From NCBI GenBank assembly GCA_036245805.1, contig BTRK01000004.1, forward strand, positions 8,990,001-9,054,000: DNA of 64,000 nucleotides. The letters are read 5' to 3'. A program made the translations under genes and the position numbers. The DNA is from Pristionchus mayeri. Lineage: Eukaryota > Nematoda > Chromadorea > Rhabditida > Neodiplogasteridae. Below the pieces are notes generated by a model, which searched no databases, was not told where the DNA came from, and was given only the letters and a program-made list of their open reading frames with translations. Below, one piece after another: positions 34,441-46,232 of the stretch. The stretch's first letter is position 1. Every line of letters begins with the position of its first letter.

Positions 34441-34680
34441 TTTCGGACTCACTCTCTACTTTTAGCATTTCACATGGCACTGATGACGCACTCAAACGTG
34501 CTCCTGCTGCTCTCCTTCGTGTATCGAGTGTGGGTGCTCTCCCAACCAAGCAGTAATGGTGCATCAGCCAATCGATGCACTCTGGTGGCAGTCGCACTTG
34601 CCTCGACCGTTCCCAGCTGGATATTGATGGTCAGTTGCTCCACGGATGGCGATGTTCGTTCATCACAAGACGCTGTGCTT

Positions 34681-34793
34681 TAGAGTTCGAAATATGAGAT
34701 AGTCGTCTCTTCATTTCGTGCACTCTCTCACCGCTCGACTGCTCTAGAGAGTGTGCGGAATGAAGAGACGACTATCTCATATTTCGAACTCTA
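34681..34793. mobile_element. hAT-like hairpin MITE with matching empty site
   Basis: TAGAGTTCGAAATATGAG and its complement at the ends; flanks CTGTGCTT (34,673-34,680) and CTGTGCGT (34,794-34,801), 7/8. The paralogous site near 21,640 lacks the element and one copy of the 8-mer. Confidence 0.9.
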
Positions 34794-36267
34794 CTGTGCG
34801 TGTAATGATAACAATTGGCGTCATAATAAACCAAGATACCACAATCGGATAAAACGCTGAATAAATTGATAAGTTTTTAGTAACCACAGGATTAGTAAAC
34901 CTGGAAAAATGTACTCATAATACATTGTACATTTGAAAAAAAATATACGACTTGGATTTATCAAACATATCAATATCGCCTTTTTTCAGGAAGATGTTGT
35001 GTAATTGCCGTTCTCCGATTCGATCTGTCGTTTGCAGTCTGAGAACTGGAGGAAAATGGCGAGTACAGTGGTCATGGCGGAGAGAAACTGCAACAAAAAG
35101 ATTAAATAATAAATTATTGTGTGTGAGAGCGGACTACGGATGATAACCATTTCGTAATGAAACTGAGTCTCACAGAAACTGAAGAGGATCGAGGAAGATT
35201 GAGGTAATTGGCAGCGTATGAATTCGCTACTTTTTTTTGTTAATGACTATTTTCTGCTCAAAAAGAGTTCTTAATGAACAAAAAAAGATGGAAAGATCTG
35301 ACTGTGAGAATAAGTGGTTTGGAGAGGAGGGCGAATCCCCAAATGGTCACTCCCAAATCGGACTGCCCCAGATGGACGGAGCAGACGGTAGCGGCAGTGT
35401 GAACCTGAAGGAATGGAAGAGAACTAAGCGTGGGGGGACTAGGCCGGATGATATCAGGTTGGTCATAAAGTTTTGACCGATTTTGACCATTTTGCATTCT
35501 GACATCTCCCTTCGTTCGTTGTTGCCCAATCGACTTAGGTCTTTTAGTGTTATATAGGGGCGTCTATACTCTCTTCAGCGCACACTATCATAAATCTGTC
35601 CGACCAAGGAAACGAATACAGCCATGCTCCAAACTGCATGTGAGCGACCAACACCCTGACTTTTCGAAGGGCCATCATTTCGTTTAGAACAGAGATATGC
35701 TCCAATCTTTGCCATAGTAGTAAAGCATGATGGACATATGTTGCACTGGTAATGTAGATACTGATCAGCCTCGAACGGCCTATTAGAGATAACTGCGTAA
35801 TCCAAGTTTAGGGTTTCATGACAATTGTTACGAAACGTTTTTGGAATATTGTATCTATACTGACGGCCCTTGATATTTCAATTACTCATAAATGTGAACT
35901 ACCTATACAATGCAAGTCACAATTCTCTTTGGGAGAGAAGGTGGCTCTCCATTCAGGAACAGGGTTCTTCGGAATTTAGGTGTGCAATTTTGAACATCGA
36001 AATGCACACTTTTGGCGTTTTTGTGCTAGACCTGTGGTTTGAGGAGTGGCAATCTCGTGCTCAAATTAATGAACAACCATTACCCTCTCCATCACTAAGT
36101 AGGAATGTTATGGAGTTCGCTACTTTTTCTAGGGCAATCCGTGCCTGAAGATTCTATTTTTTTGTTTTTTTCGGCATTTCAATCGAAAATAATTGATTGA
36201 CAAATATCACATTTTTAGATGAGAAAGCTAAGTGGGCTCTTAAATATTGATATATATCATATCATAT

Positions 36268-37893
36268 TTATCCAAGAATCAAGGTCTGGGCCTGTTGGAC
36301 TATACAGTTCTTCCATGCAATAGGATCATCAATGCAAATTCTGCTCCATACGGCTCCTAGTCGTTGAACAAATTCGTCCCTCCATCGAGTTTTGGGCCTT
36401 CCTATAGGTCGATGTCGGTTGTAGGGGCTCCACTCCAATACACGTTTAGCCCATCGGTCATCGCTGAGAGACGAGAGCCTCTGCGCCCAGCTCCATTTCC
36501 TGTGTATAGCCTGAACTCTGATATCCGGAATTGGAACTTTTTGGGACAGCCATTCATTCGTTCTTCTGTCCATTCTCGATACTCCGCACATTTTTCTCAT
36601 CATGTTTCGCTGTGCAACTATGAGCCGATTCTTCAATTTCTTCGTTAGACTCCACAATTTACATCCGTATAATAGAGCAGGTACTACGCACATTCTGTAG
36701 ACTCGGCACTTGAAGCCCATTTCAACTCTTCTGTTGGTCAGGAAATCGTAGAATCGATTGAAGCCTCTCCATGCACTCCCTATTCTTCTATTGATCTCCA
36801 TAATTAAATCCTGATCTAATGAAATTCTGATTCCAAGGTAGACAAAGGAATCAACGTATTCAAGCGTTTGTTGATCAGCATAGAGCGCTGATTTGCCTCG
36901 GTTGCTCATAACTACTGTCTTCTTCTTGTTTATGATTAGCCCAACTTTCTTACTGGCTTGGCAAAGGTCATCGATCATTCTTTGAGCTTCTTTTGGGGAA
37001 TGAGTAATTAGAACTACATCAGCGGCATATCTTAGATGATTCAGTCTTCTTCCGTTAACTCTTATTCCACACTCCTCCCATTCCATCTTCTTCAAACATT
37101 CTTCCAGAACAGCATTGAAAAGATGCGGTGACAGCGGGTCCCCCTGCCGAACACCTCGAGCTATTTCTATCGGAATTAGATCTTTGCCGAATTTTACAAA
37201 TACTTGAGCTTTGGAGTAGATGCTTCGCATAACATTCACAATTTTAGAGTGCACTCCTTGTTTGTATATTGCCTCCCAGACCGAGTCAAATTCGATGCTA
37301 TCGAACGCTTTTGCATAGTCAATAAAGACCATGTAGCATGTAAAATCATACTCCATTGACTTGTTAATGACTTCGTTGACAGTAAATGCGTGATCAATAG
37401 TAGAGTAGTTCTTTCTGAATCCAGCCTGTTCGTGGGGTTGGCAAGCATTGAGGGTGCTCTCTATCCTTGTATCGATCGTTGATGTGAAAACCTTATATAT
37501 GAGATTTAGTAGAGCTATCGGCCTGTAATTTGAGATATCCAGTTGATTCCCTTTCTTGAAGATTAAAGAGATTAATGAATTGGGCAAATCGTCAGGTATT
37601 TCCTCTTCCGTTATCCAGTTATTGAACAGTCTTATGAGAGGCTGAGATATGATATCTACAGCACTCTTTAGCATTTCAGCACTTATTCTGTCGGGACCGG
37701 GAGATTTGCCGTCTTTTAGCCTCATGATTGCGTACTCAGTTTCAGTAATCAATATTGGTGGAAAGGGATCGTTGGAAGCAAACTTTGATCTTTTGGATCG
37801 ATTCGAACTCTTATAAAGCTCATTGTAGAAAGATTTCACCACATTTTGCATATCATCCTTGGAGTACGCGATTGAACCGTCAGGCTTTTCCAA
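36268..37893 (-). pseudogene. RTE reverse transcriptase domain
   Basis: One open frame of 541 residues. Order of motifs: RLKDGKSPGPDRISAEML, NSLISLIFKKGN, NYRPIALLNLIYK, EQAGFRKNYST, motif A YMVFIDYAKAFDSI, motif B RGVRQGDPLSPHLFNAVLEE, motif C LRYAADVVLI, motif D GLIINKKKTVVMSN, motif E FVYLGIRIS, and a C-terminal IGRPKTRWRDE typical of RTE. In motif C the expected YADD reads YAAD (codon GCT at plus 37,021-37,023), so a metal-binding aspartate is lost. Confidence 0.88.
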
Positions 37894-37898
37894 TTGAT

Positions 37899-38990
37899 TC
37901 AGTTGGGTCGTTCCGATTTGCGAAGATCGTAGGAAGTGAAATTCGTGGTAGGAATTGAGTGAATTTTGGCAGTAAATGTTCTTCTATCAAATTGCATTGA
38001 TGGACGAGGTTTATGGAACATTCTCTTGGCTTGTCTTTCTACTTTCATTCGCGCCATAATTAGCCTATGATCTGTAACGAAATTGAAAGTTCCAACAACA
38101 CTCACATCCATCATATTTGATTTGCTTCGAGACAATATATAATCAATTTGGTTTCGCATGTGCATGTTTGGGGCCTGCCACGTCCATTTGCGAGTCTCTC
38201 GCTAATCAAATCTTGTATTATGAACGAAGAGTTTTGTTTCACAACAGAAATCCAGGAGGGCTTGTCCTCTTTCGTTCCTTTCTCCCAATCCATGTCTTCC
38301 AATGTGCGTTTCATCAACCGCTTGCCTCCTTCCGATCTTGGCGTTAAAATCGCCGGCGACAACAACGTGTCCTCTTCCTCCCCCAGGTAGTCGAACACTA
38401 CGAGAAGAAGATTCCACGAGTGCCCCGAGTTCGTTCAACAGCTTCTCGTAATCTTGATCAGAATGGCTTGAGGTTGGAGCGTAAACGGAGATTACTCGTA
38501 GACCGAGGGGAGGAACATCGATGAACGACAACCTGTCGTTAACCGAGTGGAAAATAACGTGAGATGCTTGATGCCGGGCCACAAGGAAGCCAGTCCCATT
38601 GGCAGATCGGACTCCGTATCCTACCAATAGATGGCCAGAGCCAGTCAAGGTTAGAGACGTTCGGCCAGGTCTCCTTACTTCCTGTAGGGCGATGATGTCA
38701 AAGGGCACGTGACTCACGCTATCCTCTAGTTCAGCAACACGGGCGTCGGTGCGGAGAGTTCGCACATTGATTGATCCATTCTCCATTCGTGCGCTCTCGA
38801 GAGGCGGTCGCATTCTCGTCGCACTCTCGAGGTCGCACTCTCGAGAGGCGCCGAAATCGAAATATTGATATAATAGAGACCCAATTAAGTAACGATTACA
38901 GCGCCCATAGGTAGGTGTCAGCCTCGTAAATCCCCGGAACAGGTGATTTGGTCGAAAGAACTCTGATTTTTTTAAGTGTCCGTGATTCAT
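37899..38990 (-). pseudogene. RTE endonuclease domain, frameshifted
   Basis: 38,990-38,202 carries INVRTLRTDARVAELEDSV, FDIIALQEVR, GTGFLVARH, VISVYAPTS, VVAGDFNAKIG and HGLGERNERGQ, matching APE-type endonucleases (E of LQEVR, N and D of GDFNAKIG). The rest (WQAPNMHMRNQIDYILSR, DHRLIMARMKV) follows in other frames around 38,200-37,899, so at least one indel breaks it. Confidence 0.85.
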
Positions 38991-39649
38991 TGGCCTGTAT
39001 GAAGCCTAGAACGAATTCAGCAGCTCTCTCTTTTTGATACTAGGTAGTGCACGCCTAGTGCTTTTCAACAAGCTTTGCGAGCCTCCATTTAAACATTTCT
39101 CTGCGAAGCACAGCAACTTTAAATAAAATCGATATTTTTCTGAAAATTTCAAATTTACGCAGTCCTTGATTTCTCGAACAGTAGATATACTTGCGGTTAT
39201 ATTAAATAGGTCGAACATGTCCCTATATATCGACATCAGGTCAATATGTGGCGATTTGAGCCAAACAAATTATACGAACTCAAAATTGGGGTCCGAAATC
39301 GGTCAAAACTTTATGACCAACCTAATAACTATGACGTCACGCCGAAATTCATGTATTGGATGACTTTCCAAGATCTGACTTCATTCCGCGTGCATTCTCC
39401 ACAGTTTGACTACCGAGATAGCTCGCGGAACAAATGAAATCATTTTTTGCGACCCCATAAGAGATCGTGAAGGGTCACTTTATTCAATTTCCGTACCATT
39501 TCGACTGGCCAACCGTCTATTGTATGCAACTACAAGAGGTCATTCACTCTTACTCTCTGGCCATAGGCAATCCACTGGCGAATGCTAGCACAGAAGAGAG
39601 TCCGAGTTGTCTTTATCTGAAACGAGTTCGCAGTTCCTTCAGTACAAAG

Positions 39650-39769
39650 TTCGTCCTTCAGTTCGAGAAACGATACCACACTCTCTTCATTCTATACACT
39701 CTCTCGCCGATCGACCGGTCTAGAGAGTGTGTAGATCGAAGAGAGCGTGGGATCGTTTCTCGAACTCTA
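39650..39769. mobile_element. hAT-like MITE inside a receptor coding exon
   Basis: Palindrome with core CTCTTCATTCTATACACTCT; right end CGAACTCTA, left end diverged. Flanks GTACAAAG (39,642-39,649) and GTACAAAT (39,770-39,777), 7/8. On the minus strand the receptor frame continues 32 codons into it and stops. Confidence 0.8.
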
Positions 39770-41440
39770 GTACAAATCATTCGAACTTCAGTGTGGAGCC
39801 GTGCTGGAAATGCTGTGAGAATGTAGAATCCAATGAAGAAGAGAACAGCCAAGATGAGAGACGGAAGGAACTCCGATAATGGAGCATCCCTGTACATTCA
39901 TAAATTAATAAGAAAAAATAATGTTACAAAAACTGGAAACCTTCGCTTGATCGTGATGTAACAAATGAAAAGAATCGCCGGCACGACCATACTTATTTGG
40001 AAGAAGAGGAATCGCTGAGTGAAAAAAAACAATTCCCTTTTAAAAAGACGAGTAACATTAACTTCGAATTTTAGCTATTCTTATAATTAGGAATTCAAGT
40101 TTAGTATTTCGCACAATGAAAAACACGCTTTCGATATTCATTTCTGTTTCAACACCCCTGCATTGTACTATCAATCCTCCTCAACGTACCTTAAATATAC
40201 GATCAAGATATCTGATAGCCGCACAGAGTCGGCTATTAGTCTCGATCAATGATGCGAAGAATGCGATGGTCTCAGATTCATTCGAGTAGACTTTCTAAAT
40301 TTGATTGAATATTCAGTTTTCATACCTCATTTTGCTGTGCAAAAATTTCTCGATCTCTCAGATTGAAATGCCCCCTAGACGGCCAAAAAAAGCGAGATTG
40401 GGAAAGGAGAGTTCGAGAAATTGTTTGCATAGCTAAGTTCCATTACGCGGACAGCATCCTCTCTGAAGAATCGAATTTCAATGGTAGCTGCCTCTAGGCA
40501 AAATGCATAGATGCCGAGCTGGAAGAGTATCGAATTTCATCATTTACTCTATAATTGGCTCACCTCGAGCGAATAGCCAATGAATAAATACATCTGTGCG
40601 GTTTGAAAGACAACCGAGAGCCTCTCGTAGTAGAAAGCCTAGAATGTCGTGTATTATTTATGAAAGAAACGCTTTTCCCACCCCAAATATAGCTTGCGTG
40701 TCCATGTTCCGGGGCTTGGCGCCAATGCAGACAAATACGAAAAATAATGCGGATAGAGCAGTGATGAATTTTGTTGTTCGGACACATCGGCGAGTCAATT
40801 TATGGAGCTTCCCTCGATGCTTGGCGATTCCTCCACTCTCAAGATGAACTGTTAGCATTCGCCTTCGCTACTAATTAGGGTTTTAAGTTCGAAGTCGGAT
40901 TGCGAATTCGAGTAATGGTCTGACTCTCTTCAGTTTGCATGCTCTCTCGTCTCTCTAACCGGCGAGAGAGCGTACAAACTGAAGAGAGTCAGGCCGTCGC
41001 TTACGAATTCGCAATCGCCCCCCTCGCATATTGCGAAATCCAAGGATGGGGGGCTTTGCGAATTCGCAATCCGATTTGCCAACCCTATTACTAACAAGAC
41101 CTGGTTAACCGAGTGCAAAATGGTGAAGAATGTTCGTATGTTTCCGCCTTTTAGCCAGGACTTTAAGGATACCTGAATTATCGAGTTGAAATAAGCGAGT
41201 TCTGGAATCTAGTAATGACAAATCGGCGCGTGCTCTCTTCGTTTCACACGCTCTCTCGCTATGTCTGACCGGTGAGAGAGCACGCGATTTGAGGAGGGCG
41301 CATGCCTTCTTGCCAGCACTTTTTCCTACCGCGCCCGAGATGAAAACGACCGAGCAGCACATGAACAAGAGCAGCATCACAGTCGTCATCTCATTAACAC
41401 TCCGCGTTGAGAGCGTGTAGAGGGCATAGCACAAGCAGTA
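39650..41440 (-). CDS. 7TM chemoreceptor (family uncertain, perhaps Sre-like)
   Basis: Minus-strand exons: about 41440-41330 (YALYTLSTRSVNEMTTVML, then LLFMCCSVVFISGA), a piece in about 40860-40720 (KLTRRCVRTTKFITALSALF), 40638-40564 (AFYYERLSVVFQTAQMYLFI), 40518-40381 (LGIYAFCLEAATIEIRFFRE), 40294-40190 (KVYSNESETIAFFASLIETN), 40014-39941 (RFLFFQISMVVPAILFICYI) and 39889 onward (DAPLSEFLPSLILAVLFFIG). The four exons from 40638 to 39941 and the last keep phase with GT-AG introns. Several TM segments and a receptor-like exon pattern support a chemoreceptor; the family is a guess. The last exon runs into a MITE at 39,769, which supplies the final codons and the stop. Another MITE begins close to the donor of the first exon. 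Confidence 0.6.
40888..41085. repeat. Compound palindrome with MITE-like core
   Basis: The inner hairpin GACTCTCTTCAGTTTG ... CAAACTGAAGAGAGTC belongs to the MITE core type; the outer ends GATTGCGAATTCG and CGAATTCGCAATC form a second inverted pair with a third GCGAATTCGCAATC unit. In a receptor intron. Confidence 0.6.
41210..41319. mobile_element. hAT-like hairpin MITE (TAGTGATGGC type), diverged
   Basis: TAGTAATGACAAATCGG at the left, shared core CTCTTCGTTTCACACGCTCT, right end decayed to GCCAGCACTT. In the first receptor intron, about 10 bp from the donor. Confidence 0.7.
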
Positions 41441-41671
41441 GCCACCTGAGGTGCAACGAATTATGACTGGATTGAGCGGGAAGATATAATTACAAGATCG
41501 TAACTTAAGACTGTTCTAACTAACTTACTAACTTAAGAGACCGTCCACCAGAGAACGTAATAACTGTGCTGTCCACGGATGGCCAAAAATTCGATAAATT
41601 CCAAACTTTTTTTTTGAAGTGTGGGTACCGAGTGCTGATAGACGGCCGCAATGACTAAGGCTAGAGGTTGA

Positions 41672-44015
41672 TTTTGGAAAAGTTACAGGTACCCCCCATT
41701 TTAGAGGTCGAAAAAGTCGATATCTTGGAATGACATGAAATACACATTTCCCGTTGTATTTTCACTCGTTGAAAACGAATATCGATATCCGAATGCGAGA
41801 AAATGCGAAATAAAAAAAGTTAAGCCCGAAAAACTACTTTGTCGACAACATAATCGAGTATGTCGATTTAAAAATGTCCGAGGTGCACATTCTCGATAGA
41901 GTATGTCGATTTAAAAATGTCCGAGGTGCACATTCTCGATCGCATGGCACCGAAAGTTTTCGGCCCGTATAGCTCTACTGGTCCAAAAACAATTCGCTAT
42001 GTATTATTAGAGGTCTTCTGAGAAATTGCATGAAATATATCAACACGGGATACAAAAACTTCAAATTCCTCCAATTCCTTCGCTACTATCAGGGTTAATG
42101 CATCCATGGTTAAGGACTTTCCAGCGCGAGTTGCAAAGCCGTCAAATAGAAATTACCTAAAATATGGCTCTCGAAATTTTGAAAATTCAAAAATCGATAA
42201 AATCGTTCAAAATTGAGTAATCAAGTCGATCATTATAAGAGAAATGACCGGCACGACGAGACGAACAGCTTTGATGTTGGGCATAAAAGGGTAAATCAAC
42301 TCATAAAGTTAGGACATTTGGAAAGGTGATATGTTGATCATTTTTTGACCTGAAAATTGGCTCGCTTGAAAAAAATTATTCCAATGTTCCCTGAGTTCTC
42401 TTCAGATTCAGATTCTAAGCACTTTTCTACCCCAGATACATTCTTTCCAAAGAGATTATCGCCAAATATATTTTTTCAGAACGGTTCAAATGTCCGAATT
42501 TTTGTAAAACTGGACCTATTTATCAGATATTTATGATTGTAGATACCGTTTACTACTTCCAATTGCGTTCAAATTTTGCATAGGAGTCGCCCTGGAGCTT
42601 ATGTTCGTATTCATATGCAAAAATCAAGAAAATGGACAAATTTTGAAATTTCGATTTTTTGGGCCAAAATGGTCGAAAAATCGAAATTTCAAAGTTTTTC
42701 CATTTTGGTGATTTTTGCATATGAACACGAACATAAGCTCCAGGGCGACTCCTATGCAAAATTTGAACGCAATTGGAAGTAGTAAACGGTATCTACAATC
42801 ATAAATATCTGATAAATAGGTCCAGTTTTACAAAAATTCGGTTATTTGAACCGTTCGGAAAAATTTTATTTGGCGATTATCTATTTGGAAAGATGATATC
42901 TGGGGTAGAAAAGTGCGTAGATTCTGAATCTGAAGAGAACTCAGGGGAAGATTGGAATAATTTTTTTCAAGCGAGCCAATTTTCAGGTAAAAAATGATCA
43001 ACAAATCACGTTTCCAAATTTCCTAAATTTATCAGTTGATTTACAGTTTTATGCCCAACATCAAAGTTATTCGTTTCGTCGTGCCGGTCATTTCTCTTTT
43101 TTGATCGACGATTTTATCAATTTTTGAATTTTCAAATTTTCGAGAGCCGTATTTTAGGTAATTTCTATTTGACGGTTTTGCAACTCGCACTGGAAAGTCC
43201 TTAACTATGGATACATTAACCCTGATAATAACGAAGGAATTGGAGTAATTTGAAGTTTTTGTATCCCGCCACATGCGATCTCACAGAAGACCTCTGTTAT
43301 ACAATCATGTAAATCATATTTCTACTTCGAAAAAGCGAGAAAATCAGAAATAAGAAATTTCATTTTTACAGCCTCTGTTCAAGGGCCAAAAATATCAATT
43401 CTTAAAAATTATTAATAAAAGAGTTTTTCCGATATTTTTCCTTACGTTGAAACCGATTTTTCATATTAGAGCTCACGAAAAACACTTTTGACATCATTTT
43501 GGCCAAGATCAATTTTGGACTTTATTTCGATTTTTGAATTTTTGACTTTTTCAAATCTATGTTCTATATGACTTTACCACCTAAAAGTTGAATAAAATGA
43601 TTGTATAAGGCATAAAGAATTGATTTTAGACCAGTAGAGCTATAGGGGGCGAAAATTTGCGGTGCCATGCGAACCCATGTTAAACAATTTGACGTATGCT
43701 CCATAGTTTGGATCGCAATATCTCAAAAGTCTGTATTTTTTAAATTCTGAAAATATCACAGTAGACATAACTTTTCACGTAGATTCCGAAAATCGTATCG
43801 AGAATGTGCATCTCAGACATTTTTAAATCGACATTCTCGATTATGTTGTCGACAAAGTAGTTTTCCGGGCTTAACTTTTTTATTTCGCATTTTCTCGCAT
43901 TCGGATATCGATATTCGTTTTCTACGAGTGAAAATATACCAGGAAATGTGTAGTCCATGTCATTCCAAGATTTTTTCGACCTCTAAAATGGGGGGTACCT
44001 GTAACTTTTCCAAAA
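41672..44015. mobile_element. Foldback element, 2.3 kb
   Basis: TTTTGGAAAAGTTACAGGTA at the left is complemented by TACCTGTAACTTTTCCAAAA at the right. Arms of about 1 kb with turns near 42,660. An internal tandem duplication (CGATTTAAAAATGTCCGAGG) is present near 41,860-41,925. Confidence 0.8.
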
Positions 44016-44020
44016 TCGAG

Positions 44021-45205
44021 AATTTTAGCAGAATTTTAAAGCGGATAATTGAAGAGGAAGTAGTCATGTGTCTTAGAAAAAAATAAAATTAAACTTTGGT
44101 TGAGGTTGTACTTTCCATTTTTCTCGCCTAATGTGGCAAACTGCTGACTGTCAATAGTTAAACCCCTCAGGTACCCCTTCATTACGGATTTGCATAAGCA
44201 ATATTTGTGATTTGTGAGGTTTTGAGACTAATAGACTTAGATTATGATGAAAGGCTAGAATTATTTCAGATTTTGAAAATTCGATTTTCTCGACCCCGAA
44301 ATTTTCCTAGTTTGTGGCCTCAGAACTTAGCAATTGCGGAACTACACCGGTCCTCGCAATGCACAATTTACAGTATGCTTTGACTTTGTTCAGAAAAGTG
44401 GGGAAGATTCCCCAGCCACCTCTTTTAAGTACGATATTATGCTGCTCGAAAATGGAAAATTCGGAAGTGCGAAATATTTACAAACCGATCCTGGGCTTTT
44501 TATTGGTTAAAATTAGTTGTTCAATGTACGAAATGACTACACAAGAGTATATTTGTACAAAACCACTCTGAAAATAACATTAAAATCAACAGATTGAAAA
44601 TCACCTTTTTCTAATTTCGAAAATTTCGATTTCCTAGAACAGTATAAACTATTCTTGTTTTGAAGATTTTACGACTTATAATTATTTGTATAGTCATTTC
44701 TTACATTGAACAACTAATTTTAACCAATAAAAAGCCCAGGATCGGTTTGTGAATATTTCGCACTTCCGAATTTTCCATTTTCGAGCAGCATAATATCGTA
44801 CTTAAAAGAGGTGGCTGGGGAATCTTCCCCACTTTTCTGAACAAAGTCAAGGCATACTGTAAATTATGCATTGCGAGGACCGGTGTAGTTCCGCAATTGC
44901 TAAGTTCTGAGGCCACAAACTAGGAAAATTTCGGGGTCGAGAAAATCGAATTTTCAAAATCTGAAATAATTCTAGCCTTTCATCATAATCTAAGTCTATT
45001 AGTCTCAAAACCTCACAATTCACAAATATTGCTTATGCAAATCCGTAATGAAGGGGTACCTGAGGGGTTTAACTATTGACAGTCAGCAGTTTGCCACATT
45101 AGGCGAGAAAAATGGAAACTACAACCTCAACTAAAGGTTAATTTTATTTTTTTCTAAGACACATGACAACTTCCTCTTCAATTATCCGCTTTAAAATTCT
45201 GCTTT
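44021..45205. mobile_element. Foldback element, 1.2 kb
   Basis: TTAAAGCGGATAATTGAAG at the left and CTTCAATTATCCGCTTTAA at the right; arms of about 560 bp. The frame MASELSNCGTTPVLAMHNLQ occurs in both arms in opposite directions for that reason. Adjacent to the previous foldback; the two may form one composite element. Confidence 0.8.
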
Positions 45206-45289
45206 AGTCGCTGTTGTAATAACGTAAATAATTTGTATTCACATTCAAATTCAGTTTTGCACTTAACACTTTTTTAGAGTGCATCTTGC

Positions 45290-45486
45290 GGTCTTATTTC
45301 TAACGGCAAAGTTGTTTCTTATATTTTTCCGCGTATTTTAAGCCCAATGCCATCTTTGTAGCTAGTCTGGAAGCTGTGATACGGCATAGCCGCGTTGAAA
45401 ACCGGAAAATACCTAAAACCCGGCTCTCGGACTAATTACCTAGTTTAATCGATTTCTTGTCTCCAGGGTACCTTCCTACTATAATA
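45290..45486. repeat. Relict of the 30.5-kb foldback family (left part)
   Basis: AGCTAGTCTGGAAGCTGTGA, GAAAACCGGAAAATACCTAA and CTACTATAAT match the right arm of 30,472-32,195 (for example CCGGAAAATTCCTAA, CTACCACTATAAT). The match resumes at 47,882-47,950 (TTGTTCGTGGCTTCCTCCACTGACT), on the other side of the gene-bearing element. Confidence 0.75.
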
Positions 45487-46198
45487 TCACGCCTCTCACG
45501 AGAGAATCGAGCTAAAATAGTGATTCTTGGGAATGGAGGGAAATCCGTGAAATGAGTTCTAACCGGATTTGAACATCCTTAGGCATGCCTGAACACCCCC
45601 CAAAGTCTCATTGTCCAGACTTCATTTTGGAGATCCTTGTGCTGGGCATGATCTCGGCAGCTCTCACTTTGAGAGCTCGTATCTCACTTACGAGGAAAGA
45701 CAGAGCAAAATCGACCTCTGAGTGAACTCATTTTTTGAGCTCTATCGAGCTATATAGTTCATTTTCTCCGAATATCGATTTTAACGGCGATTCATGGTAG
45801 GTCAATTATTTCAAAAGTGTAGGTAAAAGAGCAGCTGAATTTTTGATATGTTGTAGAGTTTTTCCAGGGCTATCGAATGAGTGGTCTGTGCCGAAAATAG
45901 CGGGGGGACAGTTAGAGTTAAGGTCATTTTACGTTTTCTGATCATTTGAAGTAATTTCATTTCACCCCACACCGCGCTCTATCGCGAGCGCGGAATGGAA
46001 TGATTCTATTGTCCCTCCTCCATTGTAATGTTTCGTGCACTAATGCATAAAGTATTTATTCGATTATAGTGATCATGTTAACTTTTCAAAGCATTAAGCA
46101 CATTTGTGTAAATTTCACTAGACATTGATTTTCTAGAACTTTCCTCTTAATGCATTGTCAGTTTATTGAATTTTATTGTGTCGTTGTCTCTAGTGCCT

Positions 46199-46205
46199 AT
46201 AAAAG
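46199..46205 (+). promoter_or_regulatory. TATA box of the enclosed gene
   Basis: TATAAAA 28 bp before the ATG at 46,233. An in-frame ATG at 46,218 also exists but is too close to the box to be the likely start. Confidence 0.5.
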
Positions 46206-46232
46206 GCGAAAAAGACAATGGCGGGCTCAGTC

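Larger units (their letters stand above)
29300..34629 (+). pseudogene. Srd-like chemoreceptor with exons scattered among insertions
   Basis: Receptor pieces in order: 29,300-29,419 (GVSVHVSVLATVDSTSLVLN, then ILQIAAIATR; TM1), 30,366-30,468 (TPSCMRSYAVFLMNTAIVDA; TM2), about 33,929-33,974 (VDASLGSLCITTCVQ) and 34,466-34,629 (FHMALMTHSNVLLLLSFVYR, then VALASTVPSWILM; TM3-4). Order and motifs fit the Srd family (compare SPSCMR/SYAVLLVNGAILD at 59.6 kb). Loops, TM5-7 and stop were not found before the mariner at 35,454. Introns hold a 0.5-kb foldback, a 1.7-kb foldback, a mariner and MITEs. The exon at 30,366 has an unusual TTAAG acceptor, and no single choice of donors makes all phases agree. 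Probably a decaying gene; long introns remain possible. Confidence 0.6.
36240..39000 (-). mobile_element. RTE-clade non-LTR retrotransposon, inactive
   Basis: Minus-strand element with an APE-type endonuclease followed by reverse transcriptase, the RTE arrangement. The two domains are now in separate frames, and the catalytic box of the reverse transcriptase is altered. Boundaries are approximate; no target duplication was identified. Confidence 0.8.
35454..39325. mobile_element. mariner-type element interrupted by an RTE retrotransposon
   Basis: TCAGGTTGGTCATAAAGTTT and AAACTTTATGACCAACCTAA at the ends, each next to TA. Removing the retrotransposon (about 36,240-39,000) leaves about 1.1 kb, close to the size of a mariner. 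Confidence 0.8.

Noticed and set aside
36364..36648. Plus-strand frame in the RTE reverse transcriptase region
   Set aside because: Antisense shadow of a clearly recognisable reverse transcriptase.
44314..44916. Frames MASELSNCGTTPV... on both strands
   Set aside because: Arms of the 44,021-45,205 foldback.
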